Translations under genes and position numbers: made by a program
Notes under the pieces: model-generated
Seen by the model: the letters and a program-made list of their open reading frames with translations, nothing else
What the model was told of the DNA's origin: nothing
Database searches by the model: none
Shown here: piece after piece, positions 10,642 to 22,409 of the stretch
How the letters are laid out: every line of letters starts with the position of its first letter
Numbering within the stretch: position 1 is the stretch's first letter
Assembly: GCA_030279155.1 (NCBI GenBank)
Contig: CM059043.1
Location: 35,022,638-35,086,637 of the forward strand
Direction: 5' to 3'
Origin: Forsythia viridissima
Taxonomy: Eukaryota; Streptophyta; Magnoliopsida; Lamiales; Oleaceae
DNA length: 64,000 nt

Positions 10642-12551
10642 TAGCGACGGCAATGGGCCGGCCCTTGCCAAGACGGGCACGGCTCAACTAGTCCAAAAAA
10701 AGTGAGGACGGACATAATATTTTTTTTTTTTAGTTTAAAAGGTTAAAAAAAATTTAGGATAAAAATTTAATATCCACGGGCTGAGCCTAGCCCTTTTTTT
10801 TTTCTTGAGAAAATTACTTATATGCCTGATTTTTTAAACCAAATTTGAAATGTACTAGATGTCAACAAAAAATTAAAAAATAATACTTTTATCTTTAATT
10901 TTGGGACAATTACTGGATCATTATTGTTGCTTGAAATCTTTCCTTGTCATCATCCCTGAAAGCTGTTACATTAGTTTCGAATTGATATAAGATAACCGAG
11001 ATTTAATAGGATTTTCAAATTCAAATAAACATATCATGCATCTTCATCTTGAATCCAAAATTAGCTGGTTCTGAAATTTCTGCATTCTATAATTTGGTAG
11101 ATTTCTGGCAAATAACAGCACACTCAGTGGTGGATATAGATTTTTGTTTGAAGAGAGGCACTACGTAAATAATAAGGAAAAAAATTTAACAAAAATTATA
11201 CATCAAAAACAAAATCATTATAATATATGAAATATGATGGGCATCCTATCAGTGTTGTAGATGAAATATGATTGGTTTTTTCAACATAATATCTCGTGTA
11301 GTACATTACAATATTGGATCTTTGCAAAATCAATTTTCAACATATTAATGTGTTTGGAAGCTATTGTTTAGTATTGAATAGTAATGTGCTATTTTCTAAC
11401 ATCAATATAAATTCAATGCATTTATTTGAACAAACCACTTTGAACAATATTCAATTATATTGGAAATTTGGGAGGGCCATGAAGATGGGAATGGGGAATG
11501 GGCCTTTCTTGAGCCTCAAATGGTGAGAGGGGGCCTGGGACCCCCCATTGTCTTTAGGTAAATCCGCCATTGAGCACACTGTTCTTGGCGATTAACAATT
11601 AAAACCTTCATTTTCGACAAATAACATCACACCGGTGATGGAATCTAGGATGACAGAAATGTCTTGACATACTTTTCTACATTAGAATTATCAAACTTAT
11701 TGTTAAGAATAAATAGTATATCTTCGGTTGTTAATTATCGTTATTAAGCACGTGTAATTGGGTATCATTAATGGTTAATATGAAGTGGTATCGTCCATTA
11801 GTGGTAATATGATATGTTAACATGAATGTGTAATAGTATTATGTGTCATCCACAATTAACATGCAGACTTACGATCAAATTGAATTGATAATGCTTGAGT
11901 GCCATAGTTATTTTTCTGAAATCAAGAATAATAGATAGAATGAGAATTGTAGATGCAAGTTTTGCCCTTTATTCAAAATAAATTAATGTTGCTTCAACAT
12001 CTATGCATAAACAGTGATTAATAGGTTAAAAAGGTGAAATCAAAATGAAGATATCAAACCCATTTACATACCTATCTTATTCACACTGCGAAAATCACGT
12101 CGATATGGAAATTTTGTATCAATTTCATCAGTTTAAACACAAAAGAAGAAAAGAATATTGGAGAAGATTTCTTAGTTTTTGGGAAGAAGAAAAGAAGTAA
12201 TTATGGAACAGAGAGGATTGAAAGACTTCATTGTAGAGCCTAGATAAATGTGAATAATTTTAGAAAATGGCAATATTTCCTCCACTAAATTCGGTTGTTA
12301 TGATTTGGCCAATGATTTTTAGGAACAACCGATTTAGTTACATATATTTTATTTTTAATATTTATTAAATTCGAAATAAATTAAGTAAATATAAACAACT
12401 TATTTAAAACTAATATATTTCTAAAATTAATTTTAGAAAATGTGGAAGTCCTAATATTCACTTTTTTCTTTAGCCCAAGCCCATGACGAGCTGGACTTTC
12501 AAAGGTCGGGCCAACGAGCTGACAGACGGTCCGGTCCTTTTGTCATCCATA
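10642..12551. mobile_element. hAT-type element, 1910 bp, no transposase seen
   Basis: The left end TAGCGACGGCAATGGGCCGG and right end CCGGTCCTTTTGTCATCCATA are inverted. An exact 8-bp duplication GTGCATTT flanks the element (10634-10641 and 12552-12559). These are hAT hallmarks, and TAGGGATGGCAA-like ends are common in plant hATs. No reading frame of hAT transposase type is visible, so it is non-autonomous. A second hAT MITE sits inside at 11125-11572. The rest is AT-rich. Confidence 0.8.
11125..11572. mobile_element. Nested hAT MITE, 448 bp
   Basis: It starts CAGTGGTGGATATAG and ends GTAAATCCGCCATTG, flanked by AGCACACT on both sides (11117-11124 and 11573-11580), a perfect 8-bp duplication. 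The ends are a diverged form of the CAGGGGCGGATCC ends at 33018 and 54825. The GC-rich part near 11470-11550 (GGGGGCCTGGGACCCCCC) belongs to the element. Confidence 0.8.
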
Positions 12552-12604
12552 GTGCATTTATTGTTTATTCCAAATGTTCACCCAATTGAATATTAAATTT
12601 CAAT

Positions 12605-12815
12605 GATTTGCTTTCAAAATGTGGACCAAATATTTATCCTTCATCCCGATGAATGGTTTGGTGTTTTTAATAATAATAAGTTTCCCTTGCTATGTCGAGG
12701 TTAGCATTTCTTGTAATATTATGCCCATGTTTGGCTAAATATTAAATTGGTCTAACTGGTTTAACATATTTTTTTATTTATATATATTGTAGAATTCATA
12801 ACTTAGTACTTATTA
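12605..12815. repeat. Direct duplication, copy 2 (partner at 8440-8650)
   Basis: It repeats TGTGGACCAAATATTTATCC, TTCTTGTAATATTATGCCCA and ACTGGTTTAACAT of the first copy in the same order and orientation. It suggests that the stretch containing the elements between was part of a segmental duplication, or that one copy was moved by a transposon. Confidence 0.6.
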
Positions 12816-13139
12816 AAAAAAAATTAGCTCAACTTCCCCCTTTTTTTTTTATGAAAAAAGTTGAAAGATAGTAAAATACCCTTATTTTTAAAATATTAAT
12901 ATTTAGCCATTTTTTTATAAAACTCTAATGAATTTAACTCCAGTGACCAAGATAACTAACTAATAAATAAGGCTTTATGCCCGCTTGGCCCAATTTATGG
13001 TTTTATGATCCATTAATTGTCAATTTCCACATGATATTAATAAATGAGAAGATTAGTGAAAAACATGGTCATGCGTATCTGGGCTTGTTCCCTTAATTGT
13101 CAATTTCTATTTGGGCATTTTTCTCTAGGCATAGTGATT

Positions 13140-15060
13140 TTTACCGGTGCAAAATTATTGTTTTCAAATAAAAATTAATTTTATAATTTTTAAAAAATTT
13201 AAAAAATATTAATTTTAATGAAAACTATGAAATAATATATACTAACACATATGATAACATATATTAACTCCAGGTAAAAATGTTGTTATCAAACGAAAAA
13301 TTGAAATATTGATTTTAAATTAAAACAATGTATTTTTGTCACACATATATTATCAATGTAAAAATGTTTTTGTCAAACGGAATATTGAAATATTGATTTT
13401 AAAATAAAATAATGTATTTTTTAAAAATATATAAAATGAGATATACTATAAAATATTGATTTATGGAAATTTGGAAGTAACATAGACTAACATATACGGT
13501 AACACATATGTTACGCATGTAAAAATGTTGTTGTCTAATGGAAAAATTGAAATATTGATTTTAAATTTAAAATGATGTATTTTTAAAAAATTTATAAGAT
13601 GAGATATACTATAAAATATTGAGTTTAATGAAAATGAGTAAATAACATAGGCTAACATATATGATAACACATATGTCGCCCAAAAACGTTGTTTTCAAAT
13701 GAAAAAATTGAAAAATTAATTTTAAATAAAAATAATGTATTTTTAAAAAAATTATAAAAATAAGATAAATTGTAAAATATTGATATTAATGAAGACGAAT
13801 AAATAACATATAGTAATACATATGATAACACATGTTATCCATGCAAAAATATTGCTTTTAAATGGAAAAATTAAAATATTGATTTTAATGAAAATAATGA
13901 TGTAGCATATGGTAACACATACAATAACATATATGTCACTCGTATAAAAATATTCTTCTCAAATTAAATATTGAAATATTGATTTTAAAAGAAAATACGG
14001 TATTTTCTTAAAAACTATAAAAACGAGATAATTTGTAAAATATAGATTTTAATGAAGACGGGGAATTAACATATAATAACACATATGGTGCCGTGTAAAA
14101 TGTTGTTTTCAAATAAAAATTTGAAATATTGATTTAAATGAAAATAATTTATTTTAAAACAATAGATAAATTGTAAAACATTGATTTATTGAAAATGATG
14201 AAGTAACTTATATGGTAACACATATGTTACTCGTGTACAAATATTATTTTCAAATGAAAAAAAAAATTGAAATATTAATTTTAAATTAAATAATGTATTT
14301 TCTTAAAAACTATAAAAATGAGATAAATTATAAAATTTTAATTTTAATGAATACGAGAAAATAACATATAGTAACACCTATGTCAAAGTATTATTTTCAA
14401 ATGAAAAAATTGAAATATTGATTTTAAATAAAAATAATGTGTTTTTAAAAAAATTACAAGAGGAGATAGATCGTAAAATATTGATTTTAATAAAAATAAT
14501 GATGTAACATATGGTAACATATATGTTACTCTTGTAAAAATGTTGTTTTCAAATGCAAATTTGAAATATTATTTTAAATGAACATAATATATTTTTAAAA
14601 TATTATAAAATGAGATATATTGTCAAATATTGATTTAATGAAGATGGGGAAGTAAATATGTTACCAATGTAAAAATATTTTTTTGAAATAAAAAATTGAA
14701 ATATTGATTATAAATAAAAATTATGTATTTTTAAAAAAATTATAAAATAAAAAAATTGCAAAATATTGATTTTAATAAAAATGTGGAAGTAACGTATAGT
14801 AACACATATATTACCAGTGTAAAAATATTTTTTTTAATTAAAAAATTAATTTTAAATGATATTAGTGATTTTAAAAAATTATAAAATGAGACAAATTTTA
14901 AAATATTGATTTTAATGTAAATGAGGAATATGTTACCATGTAAACATGTTGTTGTTATATTAAAAAATGAAAGATTTTAAATTTAAGAAAATGTTTTTTT
15001 TAAATTATAAAAGAAGATAAATTGTAAAATATTGATTTTAATGTGTAATTACGTTTTCAA
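13140..15060. repeat. Degenerate AT-rich tandem array, about a dozen units of roughly 100-160 bp
   Basis: Each unit contains, in order, an ACACATATGTTAC-like motif, GTAAAAATGTTGTTTTCAAATG, TTGAAATATTGATTTTAAAT, AATGTATTTTTAAAAA and ATGAGATAAATTGTAAAATA. Recognisable units begin near 13250, 13340, 13505, 13665, 13825, 13927, 14080, 14217, 14373, 14515, 14655, 14800 and 14930, so spacing varies. There is no coding potential. It ends where the degenerate MULE transposase region starts, so it may be an internal array of that element or an unrelated local satellite. Confidence 0.8.
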
Positions 15061-15299
15061 ATTTTTTGTTATTGCAGTGAGTAGTGCTTCAAACGTAATC
15101 ACAAGTGAAATAGAAAGTGCAAGATTCAGACTTTACCACAAAGAAGCACCTGTATACGGTTAGTTCTTTAAACTTTTGTGAATTTTTATCCCTATTTGAG
15201 GATGGTAGTTGTTTGCTCACTAATTTAAAGTTTTGTATTTACTGTTAATTTTCTAATAAATTGCTTCACGCGTGATGTGTTTTGTTTGCATGCATGTAA

Positions 15300-18115
15300 C
15301 AACTAACCATACTTTACAGTTTGTGGAGGTATCATGTTGAGTAAGCCCAATAACTTGGTTTATGAATATGGGGAGGTAGACTATGTGGACTATATTAATT
15401 CAAGAAACTGAAATAAACAGCTGTTGGACAAATTGGTAGTGGGGTATGACTTGATCTGTCAATGGGGTTTCTTTATAAGAAACAAAAGACTTCATTGCTC
15501 GAATGGCTTGTTAGAATACGTACCAATGAAGACATTGTCATGCTATTGAAAAATAGAAATAGAGCAACTCAGGTTGACATTTATCCCGTGCCTCCTACAC
15601 TGACTCATGAATTGTAGAACTTTCTGGTGGTGAAAGTGATGAAGAATGCCAGAACAAAGATTTGCAGAATGTAAAAAAGTGAAAAAAGTTGCAATGGAAA
15701 CACCAGAACAAATAGTTGCAGAAGTTAAATCTTGTAGTTGTGAAATGGGGACTGAAGGTGAATCTGGTGGTTGTGAAATGGAGAGTGAAGCTGAATCTAG
15801 TGGTTGTAAAACAGAGAATAGAGGTGGGACTGTTGGAAATGAAGTGGCACCACTAGATGAAAGTTTAGGGACACCAATTGAAAGAGTTGCAGAAGGTATG
15901 GAGATACAAACTGAGGGTGCCTATGTACCTCACTACGATGAACATATATATTGCAACATAAAATCTGAATGGGAAGCATTTTTGGACAGACACAAAGATG
16001 ATATTTGTAACAGTTGGGAAGATGGATTTAGGATAAACAACGAAGAAGTATCAACATAAGAACCCGAACCTACAACTGATTCTAAAGTACATGAACTACA
16101 TCATACAGAATATGAAGAATGGATCATGGACTCGAACTTTGACAATGAGGAAGATCACATACCAACACAGAGCCTCAACATGTAACTATAAATGTAGATT
16201 TATGACTTGATGATATTGACTATGGTGATTCAAATGAGTTGGAAAGTCTTGTAAGTGAAGACGAAGGCATCACTGCTAACAGAATGAGGCAACATACATT
16301 CAAACCACACTGATATGGAAAAATCAAGCTTCATAATTGGTAAGGCGGTTTACATTTCTTTGAAGGATAATGCTTCTGTGTTTTTATTTAGTGTGTGTAT
16401 TACATTAATTAAACTTATTATGCAGGCCAAGTGTTTGAGAGTAAAACGATCTTGAACGAAGCAATGACTGAGGATGCTGTGGGGACACATAAGGATATTC
16501 TATTCAAGAAAAATGACAAAGACAGACTGATGGCCAATTGTGTACAGCCTTGTCAATGGTTCTTTGTGCAAAAAAGCAGGAAGACAACATGAGTTTTGAA
16601 ATCAAAACATACAAATCAGAACATACTTGTAGTATGGTCTTCAAGAACAAATGGGTAATTCAAGTTATTTTTCAAATGGACATACAATAGTTTTTAGGTC
16701 TGGGAACAAAGAGTGGATTTAGTGACAGGGTAAAACGAGATTGTTTTGTAGATGTTTCTATTTGACAATTTTATAGAACTATGAATAAGTATTTTGACAA
16801 GATCAAGGCACTGTCACTAATCAGTACAAGATATTTTGGGATTACTGCCAGGCTTTAAAGGCTAGTAATGTAGGGTCCATAGTGCAGGCAAAGAGGCATG
16901 ATCATGAATTTCATAGATTGTATATTTGTTTAGGAGCATTAAATAAGGGAAGGGTCATAGGACTTGATGTATATTTTTTGAATATTGAGATTGGTGGGCA
17001 GTTGCTTTGTGTACTAGGGGTTGATGAGAACAATTGGATGTATCCCATTGCTTATAAAAAAATTTAGAAAGAGAAAAGAAAGAATTGGACCTGGTTTTTT
17101 GAGTTATTGTCTAGTGGTGTAGGTATTGTTAATTCACATGGATGGGCCTTCAATTATGATAAACAGAAAGGCTTAATTCAGGCCACTGAAATGTTGTTTG
17201 AACATTCAGAACATAGAACATAAGTGAGACATCTCCACAATAATTTCAATGTGAATCATAAGGGTTTGGCTGTTAAAAATTATCTATGGAATGCAGCAAG
17301 GACTACGATGGTAGCTCAATGGCATATTGAGATGAATATGATGATGGAGTTGGATGGAGATGAACATGATTGGCTTGCTGGTAAGCCAAACAGTCAATAG
17401 AGTAGGCCCCATGTTAAGGAATGTAGTGTCTGTAACATGTTGTTAAACAATTTGTGCGAGGCTTTCAACCTTTCCATTCTTGCTGATAGAAAAAAGCCAG
17501 TCCTGACCAAGTTGGAGCAAATCGTGGTTTATTTAATGACTAGGATTGTGACCAAACTGGAAGCATGTGAAAGATGGAACAAGCATGTGGGACCTAATAT
17601 AATGAAGATTCTAGAAAATAATGGAAAATTGAGTGACATTCATATTGCCACTTACAGTGGAAACATGGAGTTTGAGGTAAGAAATATTTATGGATGTGTA
17701 CATGCTGCGGCCATATCATCCATGACTTGTTCGTACAAAAGCGGGCAACTAAGTGGAATACTTAGTGTCCATGTCATGGCATCTGGAATGCAATCCAATC
17801 TAATGGATTATGTGGCTAACTGTCACAAGAATGAAGCATATTCAAAGACATATTCATCTTCAATTTCTCCAATTCCAGGTATTGAACTGTGGCCCAATGA
17901 GCGTCAGCACCCATTGACACCACCTTTCACACACACAAGAGGTTGAAAGACCTAAGAAAATAAGGAATAAGGAGCCTAAAATGCAAAATATGTGGGCAGC
18001 AGGGCACAATAAGAGAACTTGCAATGGTGCACAACCACCAGCAGCAACATCTGAAGAACAAATTTTGTTTTTGCATTTTGATGAATCTTTTGTGAATTCC
18101 AGGCTATATTAGAAT
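15300..18115 (+). pseudogene. Degenerate MULE (MuDR-type) transposase
   Basis: Coding similarity is spread over three frames with several stops and shifts. In order I see a PB1-like N-terminal piece (about 15310-15620), an acidic Cys/Glu-rich linker (15646-16059), a MuDR DNA-binding region (16430-16660, GQVFESKTILNEA), and a DDE transposase core (16800-17400). The core has GLDVYFLN (first catalytic Asp) with GGQLLCVLGVDENNWMYPIAY, and NYDKQKGL (second Asp). A C-terminal region follows (17437-17946) with WNKHVGPNIMKILENN and a SWIM-like stretch, then a zinc-knuckle remnant GHNKRTC near 18005. The expected first Cys of the knuckle is not seen. In-frame stops after AYKKI and after SEHRT show it is dead. 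Element ends were not located. Confidence 0.8.
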
Positions 18116-18179
18116 TTGTAAAATGTTGTTGGATCTTTAGGAAAGCAAGTTATGTGTGTATGTTCAAACATTCATTGAT

Positions 18180-19131
18180 GGTGAGATTGGCACAAATGGT
18201 CCCTAATTTTTGCTCTCAGTGTGGAAATGGTCCATAATGTTTGTTTTTTGGCACACAAGTCCCAGACCTATGTATTTTGGTGCGTAATTAGTCCTTATTT
18301 GATGAAATATACAAATATGTCCTTAGTTTTAATTAGAAAAAATTACAATTGGATTCTTGATATTTACAAAGTGCAAATAGGTCAAATACTTTTATTTTTT
18401 TTAAAAATAAAAAAAACTAACAAGTTATCATTTTTTTTTAATTAACAATTTATTGACCAAATTGATAATACACTAAATTATTTTATATATTTTACGAATT
18501 ATTATAAAATAACGAAAATTTAAACTCATAATTACTAACAAACATGTTAAATAATTTTTTTTATTAAGTAATTATATTATTTAAAATTTAAATTTTTATT
18601 TGATCGTTATAACATAAAAAGAAAAACAATTTTGTCATAAATTTGATAATCAAATACTTTTATTTAATTAAACTATTCGTTTATTAAATACAAATATTAG
18701 AGCTCCAAATATATTATTTATATTTTAATTTATCGTTTTATTACCATTCAAACATAAAGAACATATAATGTGTAAAATAATTTTTATTAGCATTTTTATG
18801 TTACAAAAATATATATATATACTTAAAGTACAATAATTTTACATTTTTCTCTTATGAAAAATTTAATCGACACACTGTAATGATATATTTAATATGCTAA
18901 ATTAAATATAATTTAATAAATGTACCAAACCCATTTGCACATTTTACAAAGGTAAGGAATGTAATTGTAATTTTTTCTAATTAAAACTAAGGTCATATTT
19001 GTCTTTTTCATCAAATAAGAACCAACTGTGCACCAAAATACATAGGTTAGGGACTTCTGTGCCAAAAATAAACGTTAGGGACCATTTCCACATTGAGAAC
19101 AAAGGTTATGGACCATTTGTGCCAATTTTCC
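18180..19131. mobile_element. Foldback MULE-type MITE, 952 bp, next to the MULE pseudogene
   Basis: The ends GGTGAGATTGGCACAAATGG and CCATTTGTGCCAATTTTCC are inverted, and the arms extend about 270 bp with motifs such as GTCCCTAA and TTAATTAGAAAAAATTAC. The flanks TTCATTGAT (18171-18179) and TTCATGGAT (19132-19140) match at 8 of 9 positions, consistent with Mutator-type insertion. The related element at 53052-54371 shares the arms. The interior is AT-rich and non-coding. Confidence 0.75.
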
Positions 19132-19140
19132 TTCATGGAT

Positions 19141-19807
19141 GTGTACTGAACCTTGTGCAATGCAGATGAGAATGTGGCCTTTGCTGTTGTGGCCCTTTTT
19201 TGTTGTAATTGATTATAATGGTGTTTGAATGATGTGATATGCCCCTTTTTATGTAATTACAGACGTCTTAAGTATTGAGAATTAATGTTTTGTTTAGTTC
19301 GGTATTTCTAGTATTTGTGGGTAAACTATTTTGCTTCAACTTTAGGAACCAATCATGCCAAAAATTATCAAATGATAGAGACCAAATGTGTCAAATAAGC
19401 TGAATGATCTAGACGTCTTGAGCTCAATTGGCAAGCTATGATTATAAAATTGGGGATCCATATGTGCAAACAAAGAAAAATTATTTGAGAAGTGGGTCAC
19501 CAAGTCTTGTATATTATATTAAGAAGGAGGAGAGAGAGAATTGCCATTGAGCATTTAGGCGGAAAAGAGCAAGAACAATTAGATGCCGAAAATACCTTCA
19601 TGGAATAAGGGCAGTGGAATGCACGCGAGCTATTGACGGAAAAATGTGATGGATATGGACGAGAAGAACCATTTGCACCATCTTGAAATAGGGACACTAT
19701 TGCCAAAAAAAAAGAAAAAAAACAAAAATGATAGGACCTCAACCCATATTAAATGTAAAGGATATATACCATTTGTTAAAAAAGGCCAAAAAAGATAGGA
19801 CCTCAAC
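19141..19807. other. Non-coding flank of the MULE region
   Basis: About 19141-19320 may be the 3-prime part of the degenerate MULE. A segment with GATAGGACCTCAACCC is duplicated about 70 bp apart (near 19730 and 19796). No gene is supported. Confidence 0.35.
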
Positions 19808-20245
19808 CACATTTTTTATTTGTTATACCACATATTAATTGCTCTCAAGGCTTTCAATCTTTGCTCATGTAACACTCATGTCCTTAACCTTTTTTGGTCG
19901 CATTCTTATCTTCAACTTTTCACTAATTAGCATAATTTATCTCTAATAACAGTTTTCGTCCAAAAAATCTGTTGGGAGGACATAAACAACTTATTTACCC
20001 ATCATATTAAAAAACAATACTAAATACAAAAGTGTGAAAAATTATTGTTTCTCATTTCAAAGCACATAATTAGAATATTTTGACACAAAACATCATCAAT
20101 GATGATATGTGCTAATTAATGGAAGTTGAAGATAAAAATTCGACAAAAAAAGTTAAGGACATAAATGCTATAATGAACAAAGGTTAAAGACTTTAAGTAC
20201 AATTAAAATATAGTTTGACAAATAAAAATTGTGGTACAAATATAA
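19808..20245. mobile_element. MITE of the CCACATTTTAATTGTA family, copy 1
   Basis: The sequence opens with a CCACATTTTTTATTTGTTATA-type end and closes with its inverted form (AATAAAAATTGTGGTACAAA). It shares inner motifs (AACAGTTTTCGTCCAAAAAA, ATGTGCTAATTAATGGAAGTT) with copies at about 52262-52735 and 55983-56413. Borders are approximate. Confidence 0.5.
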
Positions 20246-20434
20246 ATATCAATTTACAAATGTTATCAAAAGTTGACATAATTTTAATTTAGTGCCTATT
20301 TGATAGAATTTAAAAGTTATTTTTTAATAGATTTTAAAAAAAGTTTGTGAAATACATGGTTGAAAATAATTTTAAAAAAAGAAAAAAGAGTTAAAAATAT
20401 ATCATGCCAAACGTGTGCTTACCCATTTAATTTT

Positions 20435-22173
20435 GGTTTGTTTGCACAAATAGTCCCTGAATTTTGCACTTACTGCAGGTTGAGAACCTATCGTTTCATG
20501 TTTGATAGTTTAGTCCCTATTTCAAATATTTTTGGCGACAATGGTCCTTTCCATTAATTTTCGTCCAATTCCTCCATTAAATGAGCGCGTGTACTGCAAA
20601 TTTGACCCTAAAGCCATTTTTGACGTAAAAGGTAAATGAACATTTACAGCAAAAGTCTTAAATCTTTCAAAAAGTGTTGAAAAGTCTCCAAATCTTCTAA
20701 TCCTAACACATATGACCCAAACTTTTTTGACAATTTTACTCTTAACTTAAATAAATTAAAATTAACTCCTAAACTTTTTCAAAAATACAAATAAATCATA
20801 AATCTTTTTATTTTTTTACAGATTTACACTTAAAATAATAAAAATGTATCATCAAGTCTCAAAACTTTTAATTTTGTTCACCAAAATGACATTAGTCTCT
20901 ACAAATTTTGTTCAATGGTCCGTTAATTAACAAAAAAAATTATACCCATGATCAAAATTTGACCAATTTAAAATTAAAATGTGTGGTTAAAATTAATTGT
21001 TGATTTTGACTTTTTAGCAAAATCAAAATTGAAAACAAACGGGCTCTTAGAATCTCTATAAATTTTGTCCAGTGGTCCGTTAATTAAGAAAAAAATTATA
21101 CCTATGATCAAAATTTGACCAATTTAAAATTTTAACTTATTTTTCATACCAATTATTAAATAATAATTAACAAAAAAAAAGTTATTCACCACCTCCTCCT
21201 GCCCACCCCACCCACCCTCGCGAAATCGACCACATGGGGGATTCTCCTTCCTAATTTGGTCGAAATCAGGGAGAAAAAATCTCATTGGTTTTGCAGAACC
21301 ATAGGGGGAATGTTCCCCCCATGTTTTTGGCACCGGCACGATAAGAAGGGAGGAATTCCTCCCTATTTTCGGCGAGAGGGTGGGAGTGGAGATGGTTGGA
21401 TAGAGAAATGAGTTGAGATGATGGAATTTTTTTTATAATTATTATTTAGTAATTGATATGAAAAATAAATTAAAAATTTAAATTGGTCAAATTTTGATCA
21501 TAGGTATAATTTTTTTGTTAATTAACGGACCACTGGACAAAATTTGTAGAGACTCTAAGAGTCCGTTTGTTTTCAATTTTAATTTTGCTAAAAAGTTAAA
21601 GTCAACAATTAATTTTAACCACACATTTTAATTTTAAATTGATCAAATTTTGATCATGTGTGTAATTTTTTTGTTAATTAACGGACCACTATACAAAATC
21701 TGTAGAGACTAAATGTCATTTTGGTAAACAAAATTAAAAATTTTGGGACTTGATGACACATTTTTTATTATTTTAAATGTAAACCTGTAAAAAAAATTAA
21801 AAGATTTAGGACTTATTTGTATTTTTGAGAAGGTTTAGGAGTTAATTTTAATTTATTTAAGTTATGGGTAAAATTTTCAAAAAAGTTTGGGTCATATGTG
21901 TTAGGATTAGAGGATTTGGGGGCTTTTCGATACTTTTTGAAAGATTTGAAACTTTTGCTGCAAAATGTTCCTTTACTTTTCGCGTCCAATATGGCTTTAT
22001 GGTCAAATTTGTAGTACACGCACTCATTTAACGGAGGAATTGGACAAAAATTAATAGAAATGACTATTGTCGTCAAAAACATTTGAAATAGAGGTCAAAT
22101 TGTCAAAAATGAAACGATAGATCCTCAACCTGAAGTAAGTGAAAAAGTTAGGGACCATTTGTGCAAAAAATCC
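20435..22173. mobile_element. MULE-type foldback element with about 740-bp arms, abutting the MCM7 promoter
   Basis: The left arm (20435 to about 21180) and right arm (about 21425 to 22173) are inverted copies along nearly their whole length. Shared landmarks include GGTCCGTTAATTAA, twice in each arm, and CTTAAATAAATTAAAATTAA. The flanks ATTTAATTTT (20425-20434) and ATTTAGTTTT (22174-22183) match at 9 of 10 positions. The 240-bp centre is GC-rich (CACCTCCTCCTGCCCACCCC...), of unknown origin. No transposase is present. The right end lies 236 bp before the MCM7 start codon. Confidence 0.75.
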
Positions 22174-22284
22174 ATTTAGTTTTGGGCATTTTTCAAAATT
22201 CCCCTTTTATTATTCTCAAGGGCCGGGGTGCAATATTAACAAAAGTGAAAGCCCGGAAGGGTTTAACTGTAATTTCCTTCCTCC

Positions 22285-22297
22285 TTTTTCCCGCCAA
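22285..22297 (+). promoter_or_regulatory. E2F-type site, distal
   Basis: TTTTTCCCGCCAA contains the E2F/DP consensus TTTCCCGCC. It lies about 115-125 bp upstream of the MCM7 ATG. Plant MCM genes are known to be switched on at G1/S through such sites. Confidence 0.7.
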
Positions 22298-22326
22298 TTC
22301 CCTCCTCTAATCCTCCCCCTCTTCAT

Positions 22327-22337
22327 TTTCCCGCTAA
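22327..22337 (+). promoter_or_regulatory. E2F-type site, proximal
   Basis: TTTCCCGCTAA is a second match to the E2F/DP consensus (TTTCCCGC), 40 bp downstream of the first and about 75-80 bp before the MCM7 ATG. The pair strengthens the case for cell-cycle control. Confidence 0.65.
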
Positions 22338-22347
22338 TTCCCTCCCG

Positions 22348-22390
22348 CTCTCTCTCGCTCTCGCTCTCGCTCTCGCTCTCTCTCTCTCTA
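22348..22390. repeat. CT-rich microsatellite in the MCM7 leader
   Basis: The sequence is a run of CTCTCG/CTCTCT units just before the MCM7 start, probably inside the 5-prime UTR. CT-rich leaders are common in plant genes. Confidence 0.7.
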
Positions 22391-22409
22391 CGCAGACCGT
22401 AGCGGCGCC

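Noticed and set aside
21813..22082. 89-residue minus-strand open frame
   Set aside because: It lies wholly in the right arm of the foldback element and mirrors the left arm; no protein similarity seen.
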